Source: Anadara kagoshimensis (taxonomy: Eukaryota > Mollusca > Bivalvia > Arcoida > Arcidae). Taken from it: 64,000 nucleotides of DNA. Both the position numbers and the translations under genes were made by a program. Each line of letters opens with the position of its first letter. Within the stretch, counting starts at the first letter, position 1. Positions 56,255 through 64,000 of the stretch are shown in pieces. Under the pieces are notes generated by a model. That model saw nothing but the letters and a program-made list of their open reading frames with translations, did not search any database and was not told the origin of the DNA. The stretch is taken from positions 41,964,514-42,028,513 of the forward strand of contig CM037864.1 of NCBI GenBank assembly GCA_021292105.1, in the 5' to 3' direction.

Positions 56255-57194
56255 ATGCCACGAAGGGTAGGCAGACGAGTAGTTCGGCAAGCGCCTCAAC
56301 CAGCACTCCAACCGGCGCCTCAGGCAGTGCCTGTACAACCACGTAGGGGAAGACGGCGTGCAGCGATTGTCGAAGATGAGCTTCCTGCACAGAGATGTCG
56401 GATGGATCAAGAGCCCGGCGATAAATGCTGACCACGTGGCACCTCGTTTAGGTGAGCTTGAACAAGTTTTTAATGAACCTCTTATGGTTCCTGGTTTTAA
56501 TGATATTGATATATTTGTAAATCAAAAAGTCAAAGAAAAAATATGGAGTTTTGAATATGTTGATTTAGCACTTTTACATAAAAATAATTTGAGTAATCAG
56601 CATAATAATGAAGATACGATTGGCATAAATGAAGGTGTTCAAGTAATCCAAAAAAGAGTTAAAAAACTGCATGCCATTAATTCTATTCAAGACTGGACTG
56701 ACGCATTTATTTCTTATGCCCAGTTACTTATTCAGCGACATCCTGAAAAGGCTAGCGAGCTGTTTGCCTATATGTCAATAATAAGAGGCGTGGCTAAGGA
56801 TAGTCCAATTGATAAGTGGTATTCTTATGACCAGCAATTTCGCCTCAGGGTTTCTAAAGACAATTCGAAAAGCTGGTCATCTATTGATGGTTTTCTATGG
56901 TTAAAAATTTTATCCGTTACTAATCCTACACGTATGTCTAATGTAGTTCATAAATGTTATGAATACAATTTTAAAGGTTATTGTAAGAGGTCAAATTGTT
57001 TTTATAAACATAGTTGCCTTAAGTGTGGTTATAACCATCCTGCCAATAAATGTAGAAAATACATTGAAAATGAGTCGGGCACTTCGCCTCCTTCTAGATA
57101 TGTAAATAATTTACAAATTAAAAGGTCTGTAACTAGTACTTATGTGATTAATAAATCCAATCCGCATCAGAAGGTGTCAAAGGGACAAGTCTAA
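56255..57194 (+). CDS. Gag-like ORF1 of the Ngaro-like element with CCCH and CCHC fingers
   Basis: An ATG at 56255 opens a short Arg/Pro/Gln-rich N-terminus (MPRRVGRRVVRQAPQP). This meets the main frame after a one-base shift near 56420. The main frame, open from 56358, gives a 278-codon protein. About residues 110-165 carry DWTDAFISYAQLL and WYSYDQQFR, a pattern I know from ORF1 proteins of DIRS/Ngaro elements. Residues C200, C209, C214 and H218 form a CCCH-type finger; C220, C223, H227 and C232 immediately after resemble a zinc knuckle. These probably bind the element RNA in a Gag-like role. The Met at 56358 is likely internal. The frame ends 90 bp before the RT ORF. Confidence 0.75.
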
Positions 57195-57283
57195 ATATAT
57201 ATCAATAACCATCTCTTTCAGATTTACATCCAGATCAATTCAATATATGGGAACTTGGGAAATCTCCAATAAATATATCTGAA

Positions 57284-58690
57284 TTGGCTAGACTTTTGAA
57301 AGACTATCCATTAAAAAATATTGCAGGTGAAATTTTAAATGGATTTAAATATGGTTTTAAAATTCACTATGAAGGCCCCAGGCAATCACGAGAATACCGC
57401 AATTTACTATCTGTCAATCAAAATCCAAATGAAGGTCAGAGAAAGTTAAACAGTGAAATTTCGCTTGGTCGAATGGCAGGTCCTTTTCGTTTTAAACCAA
57501 TATCTAATTTGTGTTGTTCTCCAATAGGATTGGTCCCAAAGAAAACTGGTGGTTTGAGATTAATAACACATCTTTCTCATCCCCCTAATCACAGTATTAA
57601 TGATTTTATTGATCCAATATATACTAAAGTATCATATTCATCATTTGATAATGCAGTTAAAATTGTTCAAAATATGGGAAAATCGGCTTTAATGGCAAAA
57701 ATGGATATCAAGTCGGCATTTCGTTTGCTTAAATGTTATCCGGGTGACTTTTGTCTACTTGGTATTAAGCTTAATAATCATTATTATATTGACAAATGTA
57801 TGCCAATGGGGTGTTCAATTTCATGCTCAACTTTTGAAAAGTTCTCGTCATTTTTAGATTGGGCTGTTAAGAACGAGTCCATGTCCAATAATCTAGAGCA
57901 TTATTTGGATGATTTTTTCTTTGTTGGTAAATCTAACACAAGTGATTGTCAAGACCTCATGTGTTGTTTCACTCGTATATGCTCCCGTTTAGGGGTCCCT
58001 ATTGCTAATGAAAAAACCGAAGGACCGTCCACTATAATTGAGTATTTAGGTTTAACTATAGATTCGGACCAAATGATAGTTAGGATTCCGATTGATAAAA
58101 TTAAGAAACTTGACGCGCAAATAACAGAAGTGTTATCAAAAAATAAAGTTACACTTAAACAAATGCAATCGTTGACTGGGACATTGGCATTTTGTACACG
58201 CGCCCTACCCTCGGGTAGGACATTTTCAAGGCGGTTATATAGCTCTTTGAAAAATGCTAAAAAACCTCATCATTTTATCAGGTTGACTAGAGGTATACGT
58301 CAAGATTTAGAAATGTGGCAATTTTTCTTAAAACAATTTAATGGTGTTTCGTTTATGCAAGATATTAATTGGGTTACCAATTCAGATTTACAGTTATTTA
58401 CTGATAGCGCTGGAGGTCAATCATTAGGTTGCGGGGTTTATCTAAATGGTTCATGGGCAAGCTTTACATGGCCCAAGAGATGGGATAAATCCATTTTATC
58501 TGATATGTCATATTTAGAGATTGTTCCTATTGGACTAGCAATTTGTTTATGGAAAACAGAATTTAAAAATAAAAAAATAGTTTTTAATTGTGACAATCAA
58601 GCAGTTGTTGCTATCATAAATTCTAAAACATCTAAAAATGAGAGTTTTAACTATTTTGAGAATGATAGTTTATTGGTCATTAGTATATAA
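57284..58690 (+). CDS. Reverse transcriptase-RNase H of the Ngaro-like element
   Basis: A 468-codon ORF; the frame is open about 58 nt further upstream, after a CTCTTTCAG sequence that could be a splice acceptor. The RT has IGLVPKKTGGLRLITHLSHP (81-100), the first catalytic Asp in MAKMDIKSAF (D141) and YLDDFFFVG (207-215), the form typical of DIRS-type RTs. RNase H residues are D374 (LFTDSAGG), E412 (SYLEIVP) and D437 (NCDNQAV). The end of RNase H, including ISSKENLIADSLSRGQ, continues in another frame at 58660-58844, so one base is lost or gained near 58655. The enzyme makes the element cDNA before recombinase-mediated integration of a circular form. Confidence 0.93.
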   Translation: MARLLKDYPLKNIAGEILNGFKYGFKIHYEGPRQSREYRNLLSVNQNPNEGQRKLNSEISLGRMAGPFRFKPISNLCCSPIGLVPKKTGGLRLITHLSHPPNHSINDFIDPIYTKVSYSSFDNAVKIVQNMGKSALMAKMDIKSAFRLLKCYPGDFCLLGIKLNNHYYIDKCMPMGCSISCSTFEKFSSFLDWAVKNESMSNNLEHYLDDFFFVGKSNTSDCQDLMCCFTRICSRLGVPIANEKTEGPSTIIEYLGLTIDSDQMIVRIPIDKIKKLDAQITEVLSKNKVTLKQMQSLTGTLAFCTRALPSGRTFSRRLYSSLKNAKKPHHFIRLTRGIRQDLEMWQFFLKQFNGVSFMQDINWVTNSDLQLFTDSAGGQSLGCGVYLNGSWASFTWPKRWDKSILSDMSYLEIVPIGLAICLWKTEFKNKKIVFNCDNQAVVAIINSKTSKNESFNYFENDSLLVISI

Positions 58691-58844
58691 CTTCCAGTTT
58701 AAGGCATTATATATTAGTTCAAAAGAAAATCTTATTGCTGACTCTTTATCTCGTGGACAGATGCGGAAATTTCGAGAAGTTGCGAAAGGGGCAGAAGAAA
58801 ATCCATGTCAGATACCACAAGAGTTCTTGAATCTTTTGATATAG
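58691..58844 (+). pseudogene. RNase H C-terminal remainder in a shifted frame
   Basis: Encodes FKALYISSKENLIADSLSRG followed by QMRKF, the conserved C-terminal block of DIRS-type RNase H (S-x-E-N-x-x-A-D-x-L-S-R). It overlaps the recombinase ORF start by 40 bp. Confidence 0.8.
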
Positions 58845-59740
58845 AATCATCTCGTTTACTCAATGGTTCCAATGCAGATAATACCAATATTGCTTATAAA
58901 CAAGCATTACAGTGTTTTGACACATTTAGAACTAGATACAATATTCCTCTTTGTTGGCCACCACCGTTGTTGCAAATAACACGGTTTGTTGGTTTTTTAT
59001 CCTTGAATGGATATTCTCCATCAACTATAAGGTTATATATTTCAGGTTTAAGTTTTAAACTGAAAGTTGAAGCGAATTATGATATTACCAAATCTTTTGT
59101 TGTACAAAAAATGATCAGTGGCAGTCATAGACTTTACAAAGTTAAAGATGTTAGACAACCAATTACATTTGATATTTTACAGAAATTGAATTCTAGTTTA
59201 AAATACATCTGTAGCTCACGATATGAAACTATAATGTTTCAGTGTGCATTTAGCCTTGCTTATGCCGCATTTTTACGAGTAAGTGAAATAACCATTACAA
59301 ATAACGTTTCAATTGACCATGTCATTAGTATTAATGACGTTTTTATTGATTCGGTAAATAACCAGTTGTTTGTGTATATAAAATTTTCAAAAACAGATCA
59401 AACTGGAAAGTCTACCACTTTAGTCATTCAAACAAATTCTGTTAATGATGTGTGTCCAATACACACCTTGAGGGCATTTTTGTGCATTAGACCACAAATT
59501 TCAGGACCACTGTTTTGTCATCTAAATGGAAATGCGTTGACTAGATTCCAGTTTCACAGTGTTCTAAAAAAGACTTTACAATTTTCAGATTTAGATGTTA
59601 AAGCATATAATACACATTCATTTAGAATTGGTGCAGCAACATCTGCCTATATGGCAGGAAAGTCTGACGATGAAATAAAATGTATGGGTCGTTGGTCGTC
59701 AACGTCATTCCAACGTTACGTCAGAATTTCTTTCAATTAA
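58805..59740 (+). CDS. Tyrosine recombinase of the Ngaro-like element
   Basis: An intact 311-codon ORF. The N-terminal SAM-like part includes WPPPLLQITRFVGFLSLNGY (51-70) and STIRLYISGL. The catalytic domain has all expected residues: R158 (FLRVSEI), K196 (FSKTDQTGKS), H271-S-F-R274 (THSFRIGAATS), W297 (MGRWSS) and nucleophile Y305 (FQRYVR). It would integrate a circular cDNA by site-specific strand exchange, replacing the DDE integrase of LTR elements. It starts inside the end of RNase H. The length is shorter than many DIRS recombinases but includes the whole fold. Being unbroken, it is the best candidate for a functional product in the element. Confidence 0.95.
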   Translation: MSDTTRVLESFDIESSRLLNGSNADNTNIAYKQALQCFDTFRTRYNIPLCWPPPLLQITRFVGFLSLNGYSPSTIRLYISGLSFKLKVEANYDITKSFVVQKMISGSHRLYKVKDVRQPITFDILQKLNSSLKYICSSRYETIMFQCAFSLAYAAFLRVSEITITNNVSIDHVISINDVFIDSVNNQLFVYIKFSKTDQTGKSTTLVIQTNSVNDVCPIHTLRAFLCIRPQISGPLFCHLNGNALTRFQFHSVLKKTLQFSDLDVKAYNTHSFRIGAATSAYMAGKSDDEIKCMGRWSSTSFQRYVRISFN

Positions 59741-59747
59741 TTTTTCA

Positions 59748-60351
59748 GACTTAAAAGATATTTGGATCATTGGTTCATCACTTATCAAAAGGGCCTCCAC
59801 GCACACGAAAACTCGATCAACCGGAGTAAATCTTGGCCTAGACAGACTTAACTATCGTATCTTATGGGTTGGACACCCTGGTATGATTTGGTCTATGGTC
59901 GATGGCACTATAAATAGCATGCTGCGATGGAGAGGACCCCCAGCGTTATTCTTATACATTGTGGGGGTAATGATATTTGTTCTATAAAAATGGACAATTA
60001 TTATATGATATTAAAACTACATTTTATAATTTAAATAAGTTTTTGCCCAATACACTTTTAATATGGTCATATATTTTGCCTCGCCGAAGTTGGTACGGTG
60101 CTAGGAATACCATATCTGTTAATAAATCTCGCATTCGCATTAACCGTGGGGTTAGATCTTACTTGCATCATTTAGGTGGTAAAGCTATTCAGCATTTAGA
60201 TTTTGAAGACTTGCATTCGGCATTGTTTCATGATGACGGTGTACATTTATCGTACATAGGTAATGATATTTTTATCAATGATTTACAGTCGGGATTAGAA
60301 TTATTCATTAAGTCCCCTGTACGACGTTTGTATCCAGATGAAATTATTTGA
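59748..60351 (+). pseudogene. SGNH/GDSL-type hydrolase of the Ngaro-like element, split over three frames
   Basis: After the recombinase stop, an acceptor-like TTTTTCAG precedes a frame encoding DIWIIGSSLIKRA (block I, GSS in the place of GDS, Ser presumed nucleophile). Near 59957-59974, in another frame, comes CGGND, the block III Gly-Asn pair. In a third frame (59977-60351) a clean 124-codon ORF ends with HDDGVHLSYIGND, the Asp-x-x-His block V. SGNH hydrolases are esterases, and Ngaro-type elements of animals are known to carry such an ORF with unclear function. Two one-base shifts separate the blocks, so either the gene is decayed or the assembly has errors. Confidence 0.7.
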
Positions 60352-60494
60352 AAGTTTAGCTGTAATCAAAGTTATTGCTAATAACATGCAGTTAGATAAT
60401 CATGCGTTTATCAGTTATTATCAATATTTGGTTGTTGTTTGGTTTTTATTACTTGTTTAAACTTATAACATGTATACCGTTATGTTATTTAGTT
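60352..60494 (+). other. Spacer between the hydrolase ORF and the hairpin array
   Basis: AT-rich with no coding signal. Confidence 0.4.
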
Positions 60495-60830
60495 AGTTAT
60501 GTGTTGGTTGATAACACATAAGTTAGTATGTGTTGGTTGATAACACATATTACATTTATAAAATTTAGTTGATGTGTTGGTTGATAACACATAAAGTTAG
60601 TTTAAGTGTTGGTTGATAACACATAAGTTAGTTGATGTGTTGGTTGATAACACATAATTTAGTTGATGTGTTGGTTGATAACACATAATTTAGTTGATGT
60701 GTTGGTTGATAACATTACATTTATAGTTAGTTGATGTGTTGGTTGATAACACATTTATAAAGTTGATGTGTTGGTTGATAACACATTTATAAAGTTAGTT
60801 GATGTGTTGGTTATAACACATATACCGTCA
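60495..60830 (+). repeat. Tandem hairpin array (about ten units of about 31 bp)
   Basis: Each unit holds ATGTGTTGGTTGATAACACAT, which folds into a 7-bp stem (ATGTGTT with AACACAT) and loop GGTTGAT. Copies are spaced by 28-45 bp with linkers such as AATTTAGTTG. The last copies degenerate. Confidence 0.9.
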
Positions 60831-61078
60831 TCGGTAATTATCAACAGTTAGTTGATGTGTTTTTTGTTGTTGATAACTATTATAAAGTTGTTGGTGGTGG
60901 TTACTCACGTTGATACTTCCGTTATTTGGATAATTGCTATTTTATTTACCTCATGCAATATAAATTATCTACCTTTTTTTTGTCATCAATTGCCAATATT
61001 AATTAAATTTATTGTTTTTTGCACTTTTTGTCATGGTTCGATAAATTTGTTGGCGATGCTATTGGTGATAGCATTTGG
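60831..61078 (+). other. 3' region of the Ngaro-like element with a hydrophobic ORF
   Basis: An ORF from 60852 to 61199 encodes a very hydrophobic 115-residue sequence with possible membrane segments and runs into B1. The second half recurs in B2. I think the composition of AT-rich DNA explains it, and I do not call a gene. Confidence 0.4.
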
Positions 61079-61342
61079 CGGAATTTATCAATTATGTGTT
61101 GTGTTCACTGGTTGCCCAGTTGATATATCCGGAAGATGCATATGTTGGTGGCCCTCCATATCTCTTCTTAGTGACAATTCTTATATGTCGACGATTTAAT
61201 TATCGTTGATCAGTTGTATAATATTACTTTAATTGTCATTATCTGTTGTTTAATCCTATTATATTTAATAAATCCATGACAAAAAAGTGCCAAATAAAAA
61301 ATACTATAGTGTGTTTTTATTTGCTTTCAAGACTGAATATAT
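61079..61342 (+). repeat. Split direct repeat B1
   Basis: About 264 bp matching B2. It contains TGGTTGCCCAGTTGATATAT and ends GACTGAATATATAATA directly against A2. Confidence 0.92.
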
Positions 61343-61556
61343 AATAATACAATTTAATTTATAGCAATTAAATTAATTTATTATATTGAAGTAATTTGGT
61401 CAACTTTTCGTCTGCTATTATTTTTGTCTTAACATAAGGGGCTCGTCACGTATGATTTCATTCATTGTTAAGCGGCATTCACGCATATAAATCGTGCACG
61501 TTCCTCGTGGTCACCTCACTTTTGATTTTGACCAGAAGGCAAGCAGATCGAAAAAT
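61343..61556 (+). repeat. Split direct repeat A2
   Basis: Matches A1 at 55618-55831 and begins without any gap after B1. Confidence 0.93.
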
Positions 61557-61717
61557 CCCTCCCATAATCCCACCCATTATAGATCAAATTTCTGCTGTTT
61601 CTTATTGTATATTTTCAGCTTTATTCACGTGACGTCATGGATTTGGAATGGATAGAGTTTAAACCGTTCATGGTATATTTTGTGGATGGAAAGATTTTTA
61701 GGACATAATAGCATCAG

Positions 61718-61989
61718 CGGAATTTATCAATTATGTGTTGTGTTCACTGGTTGCCCAGTTGATATATCCGGAAGATGCATATGTTGGTGGCCCTCCATAT
61801 CTCTTCTTAGTGACAATTCTTATATGTCGACGATTTTAATTATCGTTGATCAGTTGTATAATATTACTTTAATTGTCATTATCTGTTGTTTAATCCTATT
61901 ATATTTAATAAATCCATGACAAAAAAGTGCCAAATAAAAAATACTATAGTGTTGTTTTTATTTGCTTTCAAGACTGAATATATAATAAT
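61718..61989 (+). repeat. Split direct repeat B2
   Basis: Matches B1 and marks the right border of the retroelement. One T insertion (GTGTTGTTTTT) is the main difference. Confidence 0.92.
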
Positions 61990-62150
61990 TGAGAAAGTCA
62001 AGTTAAAATGGGAGTTCAATTAATGTAGTGGTGAGGTTAAAACGGAGGAGAGGAAATATATTTGTAAACGAAACGATGTGGACGTTTTTGCGTACAAACG
62101 TACGCCTGGCTACGCCCCTGTAATCAAGCTACGAACAACTGTCCCAAAGA

Positions 62151-64000
62151 GCGTGATATATTTGGGCAATATGAAACCAAATGTCTTCCTAAAAGACGTA
62201 GCACGTAACCTGGCTTGAGATAGTATTTCACTCTCCATTCAACATCATTTCAGTCAGTTTGGGGATGGTGGTGGAATCCAGAGTAAGTGGATGAAACATT
62301 TGTCCTTCGGGAAGCGGACTGACTTTCTAACACTATTTAGCTAGGTTATGACCCAGTGGATGAAGGCGGCGAAGGTCACCTTGATCTATAACATGTCGAC
62401 TCGATCACCGGAAACCACCTGGCAGACGCATTTTTCTGTAATCGTTTTTATCCATACTTAAACATTGGACATCATGCCAGACATTTTTTATAAAGTTATT
62501 GCTAAGCTATCGTACATACATCATCACATCCTCAACATCGCAATTAACCTTAGGTAATAACCTTCACCTTTGTCCGGAAATGGCAAGTAATGTCTATTAG
62601 TTGCCCTAATGCTTCAGGTGTTCCCGAGTGTCCACTTTGGCGATAACTTACGATCTAGACGTGAAAAGAAATGACAATTGTCAACAGAAACAAATGATAA
62701 TACAAAATTATATTGCTATAGAGTATATAGTTTATGTCAATACTCTATTTTTGCTTGTTTTTATTTACCCTCGAAAATGTAAATTATCCGAAAAACATTC
62801 TGTTGAACTTTTAGCATGTACAAGTATTATAAAGGGAATAAAAACAAACACCAATCCATGGCCACATCACGATCAGAAAGCAAAATAAAAAATTGGCAAA
62901 TTAAGTTAAACACGTGAACATAAATCGGGTGCTGCGAATAATCACTTCCTTTTAGCTAGCTTAACCCATCATTATACCATTTTTTGCGTCCAAATCGATC
63001 CGCTTTTCCTGAGTGCCTCGATGGCCGTGTGGTCATAAATTTGCACTAGTGGAAGCATATAAAGCTAGTTCTTTTAATTTTTAAAGGCACATTTTGTACA
63101 CATTTATGGTAATTAGTTTAAAATACTTGGGATGAGTTAAATCCCTACTATAAGTAGTATTATCATGCACATAATTAAAAGCTAAGTAAAACTTTAACAA
63201 ACTGACTTAGCAAGTAAACATGCGAACTTCCGGGTGCACCGGAAATGTAAGCACCTCCTAGTGTAATAGCATCCAAACTACAACGTGTGAAAGTACAATT
63301 TTCAAAAAAGAAGGTTTCTGCCTCAAGTACCAGAACAAACCGGAAATGATAAAGCAAAACGCACTATACTGACAAGTACCAGTGCACACCGAAATAATAA
63401 AGCCGTCGGAAACCATATTAGTTAGACAATTACCCGGTACCTGGTACTTTCTTTGAATTCCAACACTGTTCTTATTACTTTTTTTGTGTGTGGATATGCC
63501 GTTATCAAAAAGACTATCTTTCATTTGCATATTGGTAAGCAATTTATATTGGGAATTTTCCCCGTAAATTGTAATGCACCCAAATGAACACATTTACTAC
63601 AATTTTCAGTGAGGATATGAATGAACCACCTCCCATCTAATTTTAATGTGTGTTTTTCTTAAAATTTATGACACTGCTATATGTTCTGGTGCGTAATGGG
63701 TTATCATTTAAAGGTATTAATGTCGGCAGTAGCTATATATTTTTTCTTAAAATGCTTGTCAATAAAATTGAAATACTTTGATATTCCATTCATCCCAATT
63801 GGTATCAAAATTAATGGCGCGAAACATGTTGTAATAGTCGAGTTCAATGACTTCGAAATAAAGCATAGTAAAGTTTCCTTTTTTTCAAAAAATTGTATCA
63901 ATGAATATTTCGTAAGTAATTTCCTATTTAATTCTCGCAGTTACGCGAGAAAGATTTACGATGTAAATTGTTACGTCATAAAGAGTTCAACGACATCAAG
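62151..64000. other. Intergenic DNA, no gene supported
   Basis: ORFs of 60-111 codons on both strands overlap one another and match no family I know. I see no RNA gene or repeat with clear ends. Confidence 0.4.

Larger units (their letters stand above)
55618..61989 (+). mobile_element. Ngaro/DIRS-like tyrosine-recombinase retrotransposon with split direct repeats
   Basis: The order is A1 (55618-55831), ORFs, B1 (about 61079-61342), A2 (61343-61556), a 160-bp unique stretch and B2 (about 61718-61989). A1-A2 and B1-B2 are near identical, and B1 abuts A2. This split direct repeat layout, together with RT, RNase H and a tyrosine recombinase in place of a DDE integrase, defines the Ngaro-like branch of DIRS-type elements. 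The ORFs are a zinc-finger Gag-like protein, RT-RNase H, recombinase and an SGNH hydrolase. There is no target duplication at its borders, as expected for recombinase-mediated insertion. Several ORFs contain one-base shifts. Confidence 0.93.
55379..62120. mobile_element. TIR DNA element (CAGGGGCGTAGC ends) carrying a Ngaro-like retroelement
   Basis: Ends CAGGGGCGTAGC (55379) and GCTACGCCCCTG (62120) are perfect 12-bp inverted repeats. TAATC flanks both sides (55374-55378 and 62121-62125), a 5-bp duplication. Its own sequence is only about 240 bp on the left and 130 bp on the right, so it was a small non-autonomous element before the retroelement entered. The right end also has a GCGTAC-AAAC-GTACGC palindrome. 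Confidence 0.75.
55186..62150. mobile_element. Outer MITE split by a nested insertion
   Basis: The left end GGGCCCAGTTGTTCGAAGCTTGATT (about 55189-55213) has its inverted counterpart AATCAAGCTACGAACAACTGTCCC at about 62122-62146. The original element was probably near 220 bp, comprising 55189-55378 and 62121-62146, and was opened near its right end by the element at 55379-62120. It has no coding sequence. The superfamily is not assigned. Confidence 0.65.

Noticed and set aside
60852-61199. Hydrophobic 115-residue ORF at the 3' side of the Ngaro-like element
   Set aside because: Half of it lies in repeat B1 and recurs in B2 with a different N-terminus. Composition follows the AT-rich DNA and no family is recognised.

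Overview
The window looks like accessory DNA from a bivalve mollusc. It is AT-rich, has very little host coding sequence, and is dominated by transposable elements, satellites and microsatellites. Several repeat types are ones I associate with bivalve genomes: short elements that open with an AGGCCCATGGGCCT palindrome and close with TCAGGTGAGCT, tRNA-derived SINEs, a Ngaro/DIRS tyrosine-recombinase retroelement, and BED-finger hAT elements. I cannot name the species. The only recognisable host-type gene is a broken, intronless F-box/WD40 copy (8986-10234, minus strand).

Layout. 1-4850: AT-rich intergenic DNA with three MITEs and one GC-richer block carrying transcription-factor-like sites. 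4855-8671: two arrays of 145-bp units, one orphan and one inside a complete hairpin-ended element, separated by a MULE-transposase-like fragment. 8986-10730: F-box/WD40 pseudogene, a GGTTAA minisatellite and a GA microsatellite. 10956-29282: one Ty3/gypsy LTR retrotransposon on the minus strand, with 1.8-kb LTRs, a tRNA-Leu primer-binding site, gag, protease, reverse transcriptase, RNase H, integrase, a polypurine tract and a 4-bp target duplication. In the env position it carries an intact 498-codon C2H2 zinc-finger ORF directly behind a splice-acceptor-like sequence. Its 5' LTR is interrupted by a 4-kb hairpin-ended element built from about 26 units of 145 bp. 29283-38324: LINE tails, a 47-bp satellite of about 60 units, tRNA-like SINE pieces and a third hairpin-ended element. 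38325-44232: a 174-bp satellite running into a 1000-N gap (44233-45232). 45233-55185: AT-rich DNA with a deletion-derivative hAT element (48351-50079, 8-bp target duplication), and an 88-bp minisatellite apparently derived from a SINE tail and itself interrupted by a complete SINE. 55186-62150: a triple nest, in which a Ngaro-like retroelement lies inside a TIR element that lies inside a MITE. 62151-64000: no gene seen.

How the parts work together. The Ty3/gypsy and Ngaro-like elements each carry a complete set of replication functions, but several of their ORFs are split by single-base shifts. The two LTR copies differ almost only by one-base deletions in the right-hand copy, so some of these shifts may be uncorrected long-read assembly errors rather than decay. 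The hAT and hairpin-ended elements lack a complete transposase and would need enzymes supplied from elsewhere. The hairpin-ended elements distribute dense arrays of nuclear-receptor-like half sites (TGACCTTGACCT, and AGGTCACTAGGTCA on the reverse strand).

The most interesting observations are the zinc-finger ORF in the env position of the LTR element, the covarying terminal hairpins and receptor-site arrays of the 145-bp-unit elements, the split SGNH hydrolase and tandem hairpins of the Ngaro-like element, and the minisatellite homologous to a SINE tail. All calls come from reading the sequence; no database search was possible.
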